Assembly: GCF_014323605.1 (NCBI RefSeq)
Contig: NZ_SCMB01000002.1
Span: forward strand, 310,001-374,000
Reading direction: 5' to 3'
Length of the DNA stretch: 64,000 bases
From: Lactobacillus kimbladii
Lineage (GTDB): Bacteria > Bacillota > Bacilli > Lactobacillales > Lactobacillaceae
Shown here: piece after piece, positions 8,037-17,340 of the stretch
How the letters are laid out: each line of letters begins with the position of its first letter
Position numbering within the stretch: the first letter of the stretch is position 1
Program-made: the position numbers and the translations under genes
Notes under the pieces: generated by a model
Database searches by the model: none
Told to the model about the DNA's origin: nothing
The model's input: the letters and a program-made list of their open reading frames with translations, nothing else

Positions 8037-9317
8037 TTATAACGGGTACATTAATTGTGTTACTACGCAGCCTAAAATACAAAGTATGACGGCTAGAGGT
8101 AATCCACACTTTAAAAAATCATTTAATTTATAACCACCTGCATCCATTATTAGTGGCAAACTATGCCCACCAATTGGTGTTAAGAAACTAAAAGAACTTG
8201 CGGTAGCAGCAGCCAGAACTGCCCCTCTGGGATCAAGTCCCATTCTTAAACAAGTCAGTGTCCACAAAGGTACCAAGATTGAAACAGCAGCTAAACCACC
8301 AATCAAATTTGCTATAATGATTGCCACTAAGAAAAACAGACCCATCATTAAAAATGGATTACTGATGCTCTTAGCAACGTTTGCCATAGCATTGCCTACC
8401 ATTTTTCCGGCACCAGTAGCTTGTAAAGCATCAGCTAATCCCAGCATACCAGCAATTAATAAAATAATATTCAAGTTTAAAGCATTTAGAGCTTCTTTAT
8501 TACTTAAAACACCAGTTAATACCATCAGTAATGCACCTGCCAGGGCTATAATATATGAATCAACATGGATGTATGATGAAAAGATCATTAAAATTATGGT
8601 AACAGCACTAATTGAAATTCCTAAAATATTCTTACTTTTTGGTAAGACTTCCTCCTTTTTATTTTTTGAATACTCGGGGGAAGATTTTTTAAGATCATCA
8701 TTGCTCTTATTCGGAAGCAATTTTGGGCCAATAAAAGTCATATAAAGAATAACGGCTACCAAAAAAGGTATTCTGGCAATCAAGAAATCGTTGATATTAA
8801 CGGGAGCTTTAGCTCCTAACTTCATCATGACACTTGACCAAGACATATTTAAGGCACCTACGCCTAAAAACCAAGAGCCAGCGGCAGAAACCGCAGTGAC
8901 TTCAAAGGGATATAAAATTTTACTTCTCGATAAACCAATATCGTCACAAATTCCGCAAAGTATCGGCAACATAATTACCAATGCAATTGTACCGTTTGAT
9001 ACTATGGCTAAAAGTGCTGCAATGATACAAGTAAAAAAGGTTAACAATCTTGTATTATCTTTAAATTTTTCGACAAATTTCGCAGCCGTTGTAATAAGCG
9101 TTGTTTTTTGTATTCCCTTCCCTATTACAAACATTGCAGCAAACAAAATTACAGATGTATTGGTAATATTTCCAAATGCTCTTTGAGGTGGTAATACTTG
9201 AAAAATTGCTAATGCAAACATAACTATGGCGCCAATTAATGAAATCGCAATTTTCCCAGAAATGAATGCTATAATAACGGCTAACATTATGAGTAATGTT
9301 ATAGTCATTGGATTCAT
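8037..9317 (-). CDS. Organic anion transporter of the SLC13/DASS-like group
   Basis: A very hydrophobic protein of 426 residues with about 10-11 membrane spans. The repeated re-entrant-type segments (ALVIMLPILCGI and SFLTPIGGHSLPLIM) fit the ion transporter superfamily of di- and tricarboxylate and ArsB/NhaD permeases. I place the start at the ATG at 9317 because AAGGAG lies 5-7 bp upstream; an in-frame extension of 20 residues to 9377 lacks an RBS. It shares an operon with the flavoprotein reductase, which suggests uptake of the acid that enzyme reduces, or substrate/product exchange. Confidence 0.8.
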   Translation of the reverse strand: MNPMTITLLIMLAVIIAFISGKIAISLIGAIVMFALAIFQVLPPQRAFGNITNTSVILFAAMFVIGKGIQKTTLITTAAKFVEKFKDNTRLLTFFTCIIAALLAIVSNGTIALVIMLPILCGICDDIGLSRSKILYPFEVTAVSAAGSWFLGVGALNMSWSSVMMKLGAKAPVNINDFLIARIPFLVAVILYMTFIGPKLLPNKSNDDLKKSSPEYSKNKKEEVLPKSKNILGISISAVTIILMIFSSYIHVDSYIIALAGALLMVLTGVLSNKEALNALNLNIILLIAGMLGLADALQATGAGKMVGNAMANVAKSISNPFLMMGLFFLVAIIIANLIGGLAAVSILVPLWTLTCLRMGLDPRGAVLAAATASSFSFLTPIGGHSLPLIMDAGGYKLNDFLKCGLPLAVILCILGCVVTQLMYPL

Positions 9318-9372
9318 GATATTCTCCTTATCTTCTATGTAATTGAACTGAAAATTTTTATTTTTACTACAT

Positions 9373-9423
9373 CTCAATCACTGCCTTCGTTTTATTAAGA
9401 TTGTTTTCGCTTACAGGATTGAG
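9373..9423. promoter_or_regulatory. Inverted CTCAATC/GATTGAG pair in the LysR-transporter divergent region
   Basis: CTCAATC (9373-9379) and its exact complement GATTGAG (9417-9423) face each other 37 bp apart inside the 175-bp region between the divergent LysR and transporter genes. LysR regulators usually bind such divergent spacers, so this pair is a candidate recognition site. No experiment supports it here. Confidence 0.4.
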
Positions 9424-9492
9424 TTTATCATCGGGAAAATTGTATGATTAATAAGAAAGAGAATAGATGTATAGCAAATTAGAATAAATAAA

Positions 9493-10407
9493 ATGAACTC
9501 CACACAAATCAAATGCTTCCTATCCCTAGGAAAAACCTTAAATTTTACTCAAACAGCCAAAGAATTATACCTAGCACAACCAACAGTATCTAAAAATATT
9601 CATAATTTAGAAAAGGAAATTGGGGTTGCCTTGATATGCCATAATCACAGGCAAATTCAACTTACAAAAGAAGGAAAATACTTTTACCAAATACTGTTAA
9701 AGCTAACAACTGAAATGGAAAGTGCAATCAAAAAAATGCAAGATAACAAAATAACTACACTTCATACCATTTCAATTGGTTATTCGGGATTGCCTTTTGA
9801 AAAACAATTCTTGCCTATTTTTATTCAGCTCATGCAGCAAAAAGACAAGTGGAACATTGAACTCAAAGCAGTAAGTCTAAGTCAGCCCGGAATTTTAGAT
9901 AAAATAGCAAAACATGAAATTGATTTTATGATTTATCAGTCAGACTTTTTCGCACAACACAGTCTTCCCTACTCACCGATGATCGAAGCAGGATTTTCGG
10001 TGATTATCCGCAAAGATAGTCCGCTGAAAAAATACGCTCAGGTGCCAATTTCGGCATTAAATAAAAAGATTTTTCTTTGGGATGGTAAGACTCCCTTATC
10101 TTCTGTAGCAAAATTAAAAAGAGCATTAAAAGAAAAAATTTCTGATAATGCTCTTGAAATTCAAATTATTCATAAAGTTTCACTAGCTACCATGCTGGTT
10201 CAAGCAAAAGATGGCATCGCCATTGTCCCCAGTTTTGCCTATGATTACAATAATCAAGATGTGTTTTACCGCTATCTTGATTGGGATTATACAACTAAAT
10301 ATGGTCTGGGATATGTCAAAGAGAAAGAAAGCGCGCCTTATTTTAAGGACGTGATAATTAATATGCGCAAGGCAATAAATTTGATCAAAGAGAAATGGAA
10401 TAATTAA
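9493..10407 (+). CDS. LysR-family regulator, likely controlling the divergent reductase operon
   Basis: The 304-residue protein starts with the LysR helix-turn-helix (residues about 1-60, including LNFTQTAKELYLAQPTVSKN) followed by a substrate-binding domain of the periplasmic-protein fold, roughly residues 90-295. It is divergent from the transporter/flavoprotein operon, the classic LysR arrangement, so its inducer may be the transported organic acid. No strong RBS is seen before the ATG (ATAAATAAA), so translation may be low. Confidence 0.88.
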   Translation: MNSTQIKCFLSLGKTLNFTQTAKELYLAQPTVSKNIHNLEKEIGVALICHNHRQIQLTKEGKYFYQILLKLTTEMESAIKKMQDNKITTLHTISIGYSGLPFEKQFLPIFIQLMQQKDKWNIELKAVSLSQPGILDKIAKHEIDFMIYQSDFFAQHSLPYSPMIEAGFSVIIRKDSPLKKYAQVPISALNKKIFLWDGKTPLSSVAKLKRALKEKISDNALEIQIIHKVSLATMLVQAKDGIAIVPSFAYDYNNQDVFYRYLDWDYTTKYGLGYVKEKESAPYFKDVIINMRKAINLIKEKWNN

Positions 10408-10465
10408 ACTTAAGTCTGATAGTATTTCTTAATTGCCACAACCATCAAAGTTGTTTTTTATTTTA

Positions 10466-10690
10466 CTAATTGTCTCGGTTTACTTGCAAACAAAATTTTT
10501 TCACTCTCTTATCCAGCATACGATTCAATATCAATAACCAATCAGCTTGACCAATTAAACATAAATTATGTTTGACGATGGTTATAGTTAAATCGCCTTC
10601 TGCAATTGGGTTTTGCAAAAAATCAATTAAATTTTGAATATTATATTCTTGCAAACCACTTGTGAGCTTATCCAAAATTAAAATTTTACT
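10466..10690 (-). pseudogene. C-terminal fragment of a UvrA-like ABC ATPase
   Basis: About 75 codons on the minus strand read KILILDKLTSGLQ...NIQNLIDFLQ...VKHNLCLIGQADWLL. This matches the end of UvrA-like proteins (ILDEPTSGL, then a VEHN switch and the QADW segment). Two key residues are changed: the Walker B region has DK instead of DE, and the switch has VKHN instead of VEHN. There is no Walker A part and no proper start. It is a decayed piece, not a working excinuclease; a full uvrA elsewhere is expected. Confidence 0.7.
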
Positions 10691-10840
10691 TGTTTATTTT
10701 ATAAAAATTTGACTAATTTGGACGTTGCAGTTTACCATCAAAAAAAGTATGTAAAGATTGATTCAACTTAATATAATTAAGACCTATTTTTTAAAAACAG
10801 TCATTGTAGATTTAAGAGTAAGATAGCTTGCAGCTAATAA

Positions 10841-10869
10841 GGTGTCCTAATTTTGGGGTTCACATCACC
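10841..10869 (-). mobile_element. Possible end of a degenerate IS3/IS150-type insertion sequence
   Basis: The minus strand reads TGATGTGAACCCCAAAATTA followed by GGACACC, which resembles the terminal repeats of IS150-group elements (TGACCCCCAAAAGTTGGACA type). No transposase reading frame or second end is visible, so only a scar remains. It lies next to the UvrA-like fragment, which suggests old rearrangement here. Confidence 0.35.
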
Positions 10870-10881
10870 AAGCACTATTTT

Positions 10882-11730
10882 TTAATATATTGCCAGGGGT
10901 TCTTTATGATCAGGTTTCGGATAAGCTTGTTCCAAAATTTGTAAGTCTTCCGAAGTTAACTCAATATCTAAGGCTTTCAGATTAGACAATAAATGCTTTG
11001 AACTACTACTCTTTGGTATCGCTAAAACGTTTGGCTGTTGCATTACCCAAGCCAATAAAATCTGATAAGGACTTGCCTCGTGTTTTTCGGCTACCTGTAG
11101 GACCGCCTCATTTTTCATCATTGTGCTGCCCATTTTTGGCCCACGTCCTAAAGGACTATAAGCAATTAGTGGAATATGATGTTCCCTCTGCCAAGGTAAA
11201 AGACTATATTCAATTCCCCTGGTTTCTAAATTATACAAATCTTCATTAGCAACGCAGCTTTGACCGTTCGGCACCCGCCAGAGTTCCTGCATATCATCGA
11301 TGTCAAAGTTTGATACGCCCCAAGACCGAATTAGTCCCTCATCTTGTAAGGACTGCAGTTCTGAAACAGTCTCTGCCAGAGGTACCATTCCGCGCCAATG
11401 ATAAAGGTACAGATCCAAATAATCAGTTTGCAATCTTTTTAGACTGGCTTCTAAGCTTTGGCGCATTTTATGGCTAGAAGCATTTTGCGGCAAAACCTTG
11501 GAAATTAGGAATATTTGTGATCTTTGATAGGGCTTTAGCGCCTCAGCTACTAATTCTTCCGAACGACCGTTACCATACATTTCGGCTGTATCAATCACCT
11601 TTAAACCTGCATCAAGTCCTGCTCGAATAGCTTTGATTTCCTCTTTTCTAACTTTGGGATTGTCCCCCACTTCCCAAGTTCCAATACCTAAAGCTGGCAA
11701 GACCTGATTATTGATAGTAACCTTTTTCAT
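10882..11730 (-). CDS. Aldo/keto reductase (NADPH-dependent)
   Basis: A 282-residue TIM-barrel oxidoreductase. The catalytic tetrad is visible: Asp47 and Tyr52 in VIDTAEMYGNG, Lys78 in FLISKVLP and His111 in LYLYHWRG. The C-terminal part (AIPKSSS) supplies the NADPH phosphate-binding residues. It reduces aldehydes or ketones to alcohols; the substrate cannot be read. It is monocistronic, with an AGGAGG-type RBS 8 bp from the ATG. Confidence 0.9.
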   Translation of the reverse strand: MKKVTINNQVLPALGIGTWEVGDNPKVRKEEIKAIRAGLDAGLKVIDTAEMYGNGRSEELVAEALKPYQRSQIFLISKVLPQNASSHKMRQSLEASLKRLQTDYLDLYLYHWRGMVPLAETVSELQSLQDEGLIRSWGVSNFDIDDMQELWRVPNGQSCVANEDLYNLETRGIEYSLLPWQREHHIPLIAYSPLGRGPKMGSTMMKNEAVLQVAEKHEASPYQILLAWVMQQPNVLAIPKSSSSKHLLSNLKALDIELTSEDLQILEQAYPKPDHKEPLAIY

Positions 11731-12018
11731 AAGTAGCCTCCTTATGTTTCCATTTTAAACTATTGTGCATATATGATTATTTAAATTTTAGCGTAAAACT
11801 CAATTTTATATAACCTACACTATAAATTTTCAACCCTAATATAATTAATTGTAACACTTGTTCCACTAGTCTCTATTTGTGCAAATCCACCTTTAAGCTG
11901 AAATATCAAAACATTAGCAAAAACTTAGGTAAAATCATATTGTATTATTTTTCACAAGCCTTGCGATTGTATTTTTTAGAGTGGCAATATAGAATCAAAA
12001 ATAAAAAGGTGAATTTCA

Positions 12019-12759
12019 ATGAAAAATAATTTAACAAATTCATTTCACTTATCTGGTAAAAAATGGTTACTAATATTATTAGCGAATATAATTGCATACT
12101 GTTGTTTAATCATGCCTGGTATACAAGTGCCGGACTACTTGGTCTTTGATGAAAATCATCCCTCTTTAGCAGCTGCTTGTTTTCAATTGTTAATTGTAAC
12201 CATTTTTTTAGTAATTCAAATAATCGGTATACAAATTGCTACTGACAAAAGATGGCACCAATTATTTCATGTACCACATGCTAAAGAATGGCTTTGGATT
12301 CTTATCTTTTTTATCTTTGCCTATATCGTATCCGTTTTATCGGGAACTATTTCTCAAAAATTATTTGGCTCTGTTTCGGGTAATGCAGCTGCAGGATTGA
12401 CTATGAAGACGCCTCATGTTTGGTTAATTTTCCTTTATCAACGCTTTAGCAGCGCTATCCAAATACTGGGTGAAGAATTCTTAGCCATCATGCCTTTATT
12501 AGCTGTAACCCAGTTAGCTAATTCTTGCCGTATGCCTCACCCTCTATTATGGGGTAATATTGTTTCGGCTTTAATATTTGCCCTACTGCACTTGTCAACT
12601 TATGACTATAATCTGGGTTATGTCATATTAGGATTGGCATTTACACGTCTAGTTTTAAATTGGGCTTTCATCAAAACCCATAATATTTGGGTCAGCTTTT
12701 TAGTCCATTTCTTGTTTGATACATTAGCTTTCCTAATTTTATTGTTAGCGACAAAGTAG
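12019..12759 (+). CDS. CPBP-family intramembrane protein (Abi/CAAX-protease-like)
   Basis: The 246-residue protein has about 7-8 membrane segments and the CPBP motifs in order: paired glutamates at 152-153 (ILGEEFLAIMP), a histidine at 191 in FALLHLS, and HFLFD at 230-234. Canonical members have an Arg four residues after the second Glu (EExxxR); here that position is not Arg, so proteolytic activity is uncertain. In lactobacilli such proteins often sit near bacteriocin self-immunity genes, but none is seen here. An AAAAAGGTG RBS precedes the ATG. Confidence 0.82.
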   Translation: MKNNLTNSFHLSGKKWLLILLANIIAYCCLIMPGIQVPDYLVFDENHPSLAAACFQLLIVTIFLVIQIIGIQIATDKRWHQLFHVPHAKEWLWILIFFIFAYIVSVLSGTISQKLFGSVSGNAAAGLTMKTPHVWLIFLYQRFSSAIQILGEEFLAIMPLLAVTQLANSCRMPHPLLWGNIVSALIFALLHLSTYDYNLGYVILGLAFTRLVLNWAFIKTHNIWVSFLVHFLFDTLAFLILLLATK

Positions 12760-12780
12760 AAAAGTATTTTGAATAAATTT

Positions 12781-12818
12781 AAAATCATAACTGAAATTTT
12801 TTTGGTTATGATTTTTAT
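12781..12818 (+). terminator. Terminator of the CPBP gene
   Basis: The 11-bp arms AAAATCATAAC and GTTATGATTTT form a long stem, followed by TTATTTT, 22 bp after the CPBP stop codon. Confidence 0.8.
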
Positions 12819-12876
12819 TTTCGCTCTAAATTAGGTCTTCTTAGGAAAAAGAAATGATACTCAGTTAGAGGCTTAG

Positions 12877-13074
12877 ATGCCTACTTTACGGCAAATCAAT
12901 ATTTCTCACAAGTCTACTAAAGAACACAAAATGGTTTTAACTTATAGTAGTGGATTTTTTAACACACTAACAAATTCGATTATGTGTTTTATATTTGGCG
13001 CCTTGTTAGTTAATGTGATAATTGTTACAATTATACACAAGCAGTCAAAGTTGAAAATTCAAAAGTTGAGTTAA
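12877..13074 (+). CDS. Small hypothetical membrane peptide upstream of tetR
   Basis: A 65-residue frame with one clear hydrophobic helix (about residues 34-53) and a basic tail. It ends 14 bp before the TetR start, so the two would be co-transcribed. The nominal ATG has a poor RBS; an internal ATG at codon 19 is an alternative. It could also be the tail of a lost transporter that TetR once controlled. I do not recognise the family. Confidence 0.35.
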   Translation: MPTLRQINISHKSTKEHKMVLTYSSGFFNTLTNSIMCFIFGALLVNVIIVTIIHKQSKLKIQKLS

Positions 13075-13088
13075 GGTGGGTAGTCAAA

Positions 13089-13673
13089 ATGAGCGGTGAT
13101 GTTGAACAAAGAATCTTATTAGCTTTTTCACAATTATTAATTCACAATGGCTATCAAAGAACCACTACTAAAAAAATTGCCCAAGTTGCTCGAGTTAATG
13201 AAAGTACCTTGTTTAGGCATTTTAAAGATAAACACGGCATTTTACAGCAGCTTATATCTGAATATCAAAATGATATTAAACTGATCGGCAAAAACTATCA
13301 ATTAGTTGGCGATTTAGATAAGGATATTATGAACTTTTCTGTTATCTTCCAAAACTTCATAAAACAACATTTAGCACTATTTTTAACAGGTATTCGTGAA
13401 TCTCAAAATTTGCCGGAACTGCAAACAGTGATAAAAAAACTACTTGATTTACTCAGAGAAGTTTTAACTGAAGAGTTTGAGCAAATGCAGAAGAAAGGAG
13501 AAATTGCTAAAGATATAGATAAAAAGGTTGAGATTGACAACTTAGTTTTACTCAATTTAGGTCAAGCTATCATGCAGCATTCTTTTCCTAATTCTGTTTT
13601 TCAAACTCAGTCAAACGCTTTTGTGCAAAATAATATTCGCACCTATGCTCACCATTTAAAGCCTGGAAATTAA
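13089..13673 (+). CDS. TetR-family transcriptional regulator
   Basis: A 194-residue protein with the TetR DNA-binding helices at about residues 20-50 (TTKKIAQVARVNESTLFRHF) and a helical ligand-binding domain after it. TetR proteins usually repress a neighbouring exporter gene. The nearest candidates are the small membrane frame just upstream and the CPBP gene; no intact exporter is adjacent. GGTGGG serves as RBS. A strong terminator follows. Confidence 0.88.
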   Translation: MSGDVEQRILLAFSQLLIHNGYQRTTTKKIAQVARVNESTLFRHFKDKHGILQQLISEYQNDIKLIGKNYQLVGDLDKDIMNFSVIFQNFIKQHLALFLTGIRESQNLPELQTVIKKLLDLLREVLTEEFEQMQKKGEIAKDIDKKVEIDNLVLLNLGQAIMQHSFPNSVFQTQSNAFVQNNIRTYAHHLKPGN

Positions 13674-13680
13674 CAAAACG

Positions 13681-13717
13681 GTCAGTTGAATTTATTGTCC
13701 AACTGACTGTTTTTTTT
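13681..13717. terminator. Terminator of tetR, facing gntR
   Basis: Arms GTCAGTTG and CAACTGAC are perfect, followed by an eight-T run. It lies 8 bp after the TetR stop and also separates it from the convergent GntR gene. Confidence 0.88.
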
Positions 13718-13743
13718 ATAATGAAAAATTTGCAAGTATATGA

Positions 13744-14502
13744 TCACTTTTTGTTATTAAGATAAATATTGCTGTCATTTTTGGAGTCGATAGTATAAAC
13801 CATTTTATCTCCTCTTACCACATAATGTGAAAACTCTAGTGGTTGATCAAATTGATTATAAACGATCTTGTTCACATCAAATAGTGGCACTACATTTGTT
13901 AATGCCAATAATCTAGCTTGCTCACTGCTGGGTAAGATGGTACTAATTTCACGATATGAACTTGCTAAAGTTTCATGATACTTATCTGCTAGGTATTGGT
14001 ATAGTGAAGTGTCTTCATGAATATTTGTGAGCAAATCAGGAAAACGTTCACCTGATAACCACGCCTCATCAATTGCCATCGGCACTTTTCCTGTTTGGGA
14101 TATTCTTTTAATGTAGACTAAATCTGCTTGTTCAGGCAATTGTAAAATCTTAGCAATTTGAGCATTTTGTAATATTTCTCTTCTTAAAATGACCTTTTTA
14201 TTTGTCTTAGATCGCGACTCAGCAAATTCAGAAAATCCTTCAATTTGTTCCAGCCTCCCCGTCAACTTTTTGACATTAACATAGGAGCCTTTACCCTGGA
14301 TAGTAACTACCAGTCCTTCATCAGTCAGTAACTTCAGAGCTTTACGCACTGTTATTCTGCTAACCTGATATTTTTGACATAAATATTGTTCACTTGGCAA
14401 TTTTTCGTCAGTTTTTAAGATGTTTTGCTGAATCTTTTGTTTAATATCTAAGTAAATTTTTTTGTAAAGTGGTACACCAGCAATTGTTTTGACAGAATTC
14501 AT
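13744..14502 (-). CDS. GntR/HutC-family regulator with UTRA domain; candidate regulator of the frl-opp operon
   Basis: A 252-residue regulator: winged helix in residues 10-75 (LPSEQYLCQKYQVSRITVRKAL) and a UTRA effector domain from about 95 to 240. I start at the ATG at 14502, with AAGGAAG 7 bp upstream; a GTG two codons earlier is less likely. UTRA regulators sense phosphorylated sugars or amino sugars. FrlR of Bacillus, which controls fructosamine use, belongs to this family, and the frl-opp operon starts 8 kb away on the same strand. The link is by analogy and proximity only. Confidence 0.85.
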   Translation of the reverse strand: MNSVKTIAGVPLYKKIYLDIKQKIQQNILKTDEKLPSEQYLCQKYQVSRITVRKALKLLTDEGLVVTIQGKGSYVNVKKLTGRLEQIEGFSEFAESRSKTNKKVILRREILQNAQIAKILQLPEQADLVYIKRISQTGKVPMAIDEAWLSGERFPDLLTNIHEDTSLYQYLADKYHETLASSYREISTILPSSEQARLLALTNVVPLFDVNKIVYNQFDQPLEFSHYVVRGDKMVYTIDSKNDSNIYLNNKK

Positions 14503-14726
14503 TATCACACTTCCTTAATCATTCAATATTACTAAATAAAAATAGAAATAACAAACTCAAAGATTAGTATAACAGTCATTTAAGATTAAACCTGTATGAA
14601 AAGTTTGGGCGATTATAGTAATTAAATAACTCTAAAATTATTTTAAATGCTGTAATATTGACTTAGAGCCTAAGCTGTATATTTTTTTACCAGAATTTTT
14701 TATGAATAAGTGGCTCATTCACAACA

Positions 14727-14756
14727 AAAACCGTCAGCTTTTACGCTAACGGTTTT
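14727..14756 (-). terminator. Terminator of the ClbS/DfsB gene
   Basis: AAAACCGTCAGC pairs with GCTAACGGTTTT around a short loop, with one mismatch. It lies just beyond the stop of the minus-strand gene at 14766. Confidence 0.75.
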
Positions 14757-14765
14757 CATGAACCC

Positions 14766-15299
14766 TTATTTCAAGGATCTTTGATATTTTCGTAACTTCT
14801 TTAAAGCCCATTCATAATGACTGCTAGTATTTGCAATGAAGTAAGTACCCAATGCATTATTACCAGTCCAAGGAAAAACATTCTTTTGAAAGAGTTGCTC
14901 TTCCGTATAGGTATCAAGCAAAGCCATAGTTTGTTTATGACTATTCGCCAGCATTTTTTCTGCTTCTGCAAGTGGCGTAGATTGGTGCTTTTGCCAAAAT
15001 TCTTGATTCATTTCACCATAATTACGCCAATTATACCCTTCAGGCAAAAATTCTTTGTTTTCACCGGATTGATTGCTTTTAACCCACTCTAGCAACAATT
15101 TTTGCCATTCATATAAATGGATCAAAACATCGCGTACATTATGATCTCTCTTCCAATGGGCTTCTTTTAGTTTACTCGTATCAAAATTGAAACTGCCAGT
15201 GCGAGCATCCTCTGGCAACTTAGCGATTAAATCAACTATCTTCTGGTATGACGAATTACTTGCATCAACTATTTCTTGCTTGGTTTTAGGACGTGGCAT
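14766..15299 (-). CDS. ClbS/DfsB family four-helix protein (DUF1706)
   Basis: The 177-residue protein is typical of the ClbS/DfsB family: an all-helical DinB-like bundle with the conserved W..D.NVRDVLIHLYEW segment near residues 49-65 and an NTSSHYEWA segment near 155-163. ClbS inactivates colibactin in E. coli, but most members in Firmicutes have no assigned substrate. It lies 62 bp downstream of oppF on the same strand and may be read through from that operon. No function can be claimed. Confidence 0.8.
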   Translation of the reverse strand: MPRPKTKQEIVDASNSSYQKIVDLIAKLPEDARTGSFNFDTSKLKEAHWKRDHNVRDVLIHLYEWQKLLLEWVKSNQSGENKEFLPEGYNWRNYGEMNQEFWQKHQSTPLAEAEKMLANSHKQTMALLDTYTEEQLFQKNVFPWTGNNALGTYFIANTSSHYEWALKKLRKYQRSLK

Positions 15300-15361
15300 C
15301 TATTTTTCCTTTTCTTGATAATATTAAAAATTTATTTATCAATATTTTATCATAAGGAGTT

Positions 15362-16264
15362 TTACTTAGTCCACGACCCATCGTCTATTGCATAGTGACC
15401 ATTGCCTAAATCTGCCATTTCTTTATTTTCATATTGTTGTCTAAATGCATGATAATTTGATAACTTTTTATTTTGTTCTGCTATTGGATTAGTAGTGGGG
15501 ATAGCGGTTAACAAACTTTTTGTATAAGGATGCACAGGATCGTCAAAAATTGCTTCTGTTGGCCCAATCTCGACAATATGTCCCAAATGAATTACTCCTA
15601 TATGACTTGAAATATGTTTGACCATTGCCAAGTCATGGGCAATAAAGAGCATGGCACTGCCACTTTCTCTTTGTATTCTTTGAAGAAGATTAACAACTTG
15701 AGCTTGTACTGAAACATCTAGGGCAGAAATAGCTTCATCTGCAATAATAAGTCTGGGATGCATGATAACTACTCTGGCAATACCAACTCTTTGTCTTTGT
15801 CCACCTGAAAGTTCTTGCGGGTAGCGGTTAACAAATGATGAGTCAAGACCAACTATTTTTAACATTTCAATAACTTTTTGCAGTTTTTCATCCTTAGTTA
15901 ATTTAGGATAATGAATATCAAGACCCAGCTTGACTATGTCACCAACTTTTTTACGAGGATTTAGTGAAGACATAGGATCTTGAAAAATCATCTGCATGTC
16001 TTTACGCAACTTAGCAGTCTGCTTTTTACTTAACTGACCTGCTATTTGTTCACCTTCAAAAATCACCTCACCAGCAGTAGGCCAATAAAGACGAATAATA
16101 GAGCGGCCAATAGTGGTCTTTCCACTTCCTGACTCACCTACCAGACCAAAAGTTTCACCATTAGTAATGTTAAAGGAAACATCATCTACCGCTTTAACTA
16201 TTTTTTTATTTGCAACTGGAAAATATTGCTTTAAATGATGAACTTCAAGAATATTTTTAGTCAT
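15362..16264 (-). CDS. oppF: Oligopeptide ABC importer ATPase OppF
   Basis: A 300-residue ATPase with Walker A GESGSGKT (43-50), signature LSGGQ (152-156), Walker B IIADEA (173-178) and the C-terminal oligopeptide-transporter extension with [14 protein letters not shown]. It pairs with OppD to power peptide uptake through OppBC. It ends the operon frlB-frlD-oppABCDF and follows oppD by 3 bp. In this setting the imported peptide is plausibly glycated. Confidence 0.92.
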   Translation of the reverse strand: MTKNILEVHHLKQYFPVANKKIVKAVDDVSFNITNGETFGLVGESGSGKTTIGRSIIRLYWPTAGEVIFEGEQIAGQLSKKQTAKLRKDMQMIFQDPMSSLNPRKKVGDIVKLGLDIHYPKLTKDEKLQKVIEMLKIVGLDSSFVNRYPQELSGGQRQRVGIARVVIMHPRLIIADEAISALDVSVQAQVVNLLQRIQRESGSAMLFIAHDLAMVKHISSHIGVIHLGHIVEIGPTEAIFDDPVHPYTKSLLTAIPTTNPIAEQNKKLSNYHAFRQQYENKEMADLGNGHYAIDDGSWTK

Positions 16265-16267
16265 TGC

Positions 16268-17332
16268 TTATGATGCCCCCTTCATTTTTAAAATTCTCTT
16301 TTGCAAAACTGCTGGAATTGGTACTTTGGGAGCTCTTTTATCTAAGAGCCAAGTTGCAGCATAATGGTGGTCATTAATTTTAAACATTGGCGGTTGTTTT
16401 TTAAAATCAATGTTTAAGGCATACTTATTTCTGGGAGCAAAAGCATCTCCAACAATCGGTTGTGTTAAGTCTGGAATCGTTCCGGCAATAGTCGGTAATT
16501 CGTCAACTTTCTCATTGATATCAGGTACTGATTCAAGCAGACCCCAAGTATATGGGTGACGAGGTTCAAAAAAGATATCTTGGCTCGTTCCAGTCTCAAC
16601 TATTTTTCCAGCATACATGACGTTCACATATGTTGCAATATTGGCAACCACCCCTAAATTATGGGTGATAAAAATAACAGATAGTTTCCTGCTCTTTTGT
16701 ATATCTTTAATCAGGTTCAAAATTTTAGCCTGAATAGTAACATCCAAACCCGTAGTTGGTTCATCACAGATCAGTAAACTGGGATTCCCGGCCAACGCAA
16801 TGGCGATAACAATTCTCTGTCTCATTCCTCCAGAAAGTTGATGTGGATATTGGTTCTGAACAACCTTCATGTTTTGAATGCCAACGGTTTCAATTAAATT
16901 AAGCACCCGTTCGTTGATTTGATCCTTGTTCATCTCAGGATGAGAAGCCTTTACTGCCTCAGCGATTTGCTTATTAATTTTCATGGTTGGATCGAGAGAA
17001 GTCATTGGGTCTTGAAAAACCATTGCTATTTCTTTGCCCTTAATACGATTTTGCATAATCTTAGGACTAATTTTTAATAAATTAACTGTTTGTGGACCAT
17101 TTTCAGTCTGGTAAGTGAAATTGATCTCACCGGATTTAATTATTTGATTGGCTTCTTTTTCGCCCATGATTGGCTTTACACTAGCTGACTTGCCACAACC
17201 GGATTCACCAACTAAAGCAACTGTTTCACCCTTTTTTACCTGATAACTTATTCCTCTAACAGCTTGCACTTCTCCGTGATCGGTATGATAGGCTACTTGT
17301 AAATTTTTTATTTCTAAAACTGTTTCGGTCAT
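16268..17332 (-). CDS. oppD: Oligopeptide ABC importer ATPase OppD
   Basis: A 354-residue ATPase with Walker A GESGCGKS (42-49), signature LSGGM (166-170) and Walker B ICDEP (188-192). The C-terminal OppD/F extension (RHPYTWGLLESVPDI onward) is present. A large insertion between Walker A and the Q-loop (residues 55-95) is normal for OppD. It forms a heterodimer with OppF. The gene lies 8 bp after oppC in the same transcript. Confidence 0.92.
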   Translation of the reverse strand: MTETVLEIKNLQVAYHTDHGEVQAVRGISYQVKKGETVALVGESGCGKSASVKPIMGEKEANQIIKSGEINFTYQTENGPQTVNLLKISPKIMQNRIKGKEIAMVFQDPMTSLDPTMKINKQIAEAVKASHPEMNKDQINERVLNLIETVGIQNMKVVQNQYPHQLSGGMRQRIVIAIALAGNPSLLICDEPTTGLDVTIQAKILNLIKDIQKSRKLSVIFITHNLGVVANIATYVNVMYAGKIVETGTSQDIFFEPRHPYTWGLLESVPDINEKVDELPTIAGTIPDLTQPIVGDAFAPRNKYALNIDFKKQPPMFKINDHHYAATWLLDKRAPKVPIPAVLQKRILKMKGAS

Positions 17333-17340
17333 AATCTTAC

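Noticed and set aside
8037-9377. Longer start of the anion transporter at 9377
   Set aside because: The first 20 residues are polar, lack an RBS, and the ATG at 9317 has AAGGAG at proper distance.
10466-10675. Intact small ABC protein
   Set aside because: It lacks Walker A, has a TTG without RBS and altered Walker B and switch residues, so it is a remnant of a UvrA-like gene.
12019-12759. Bacteriocin immunity cassette around the CPBP gene
   Set aside because: No double-glycine leader peptide, bacteriocin exporter or histidine kinase is found nearby.
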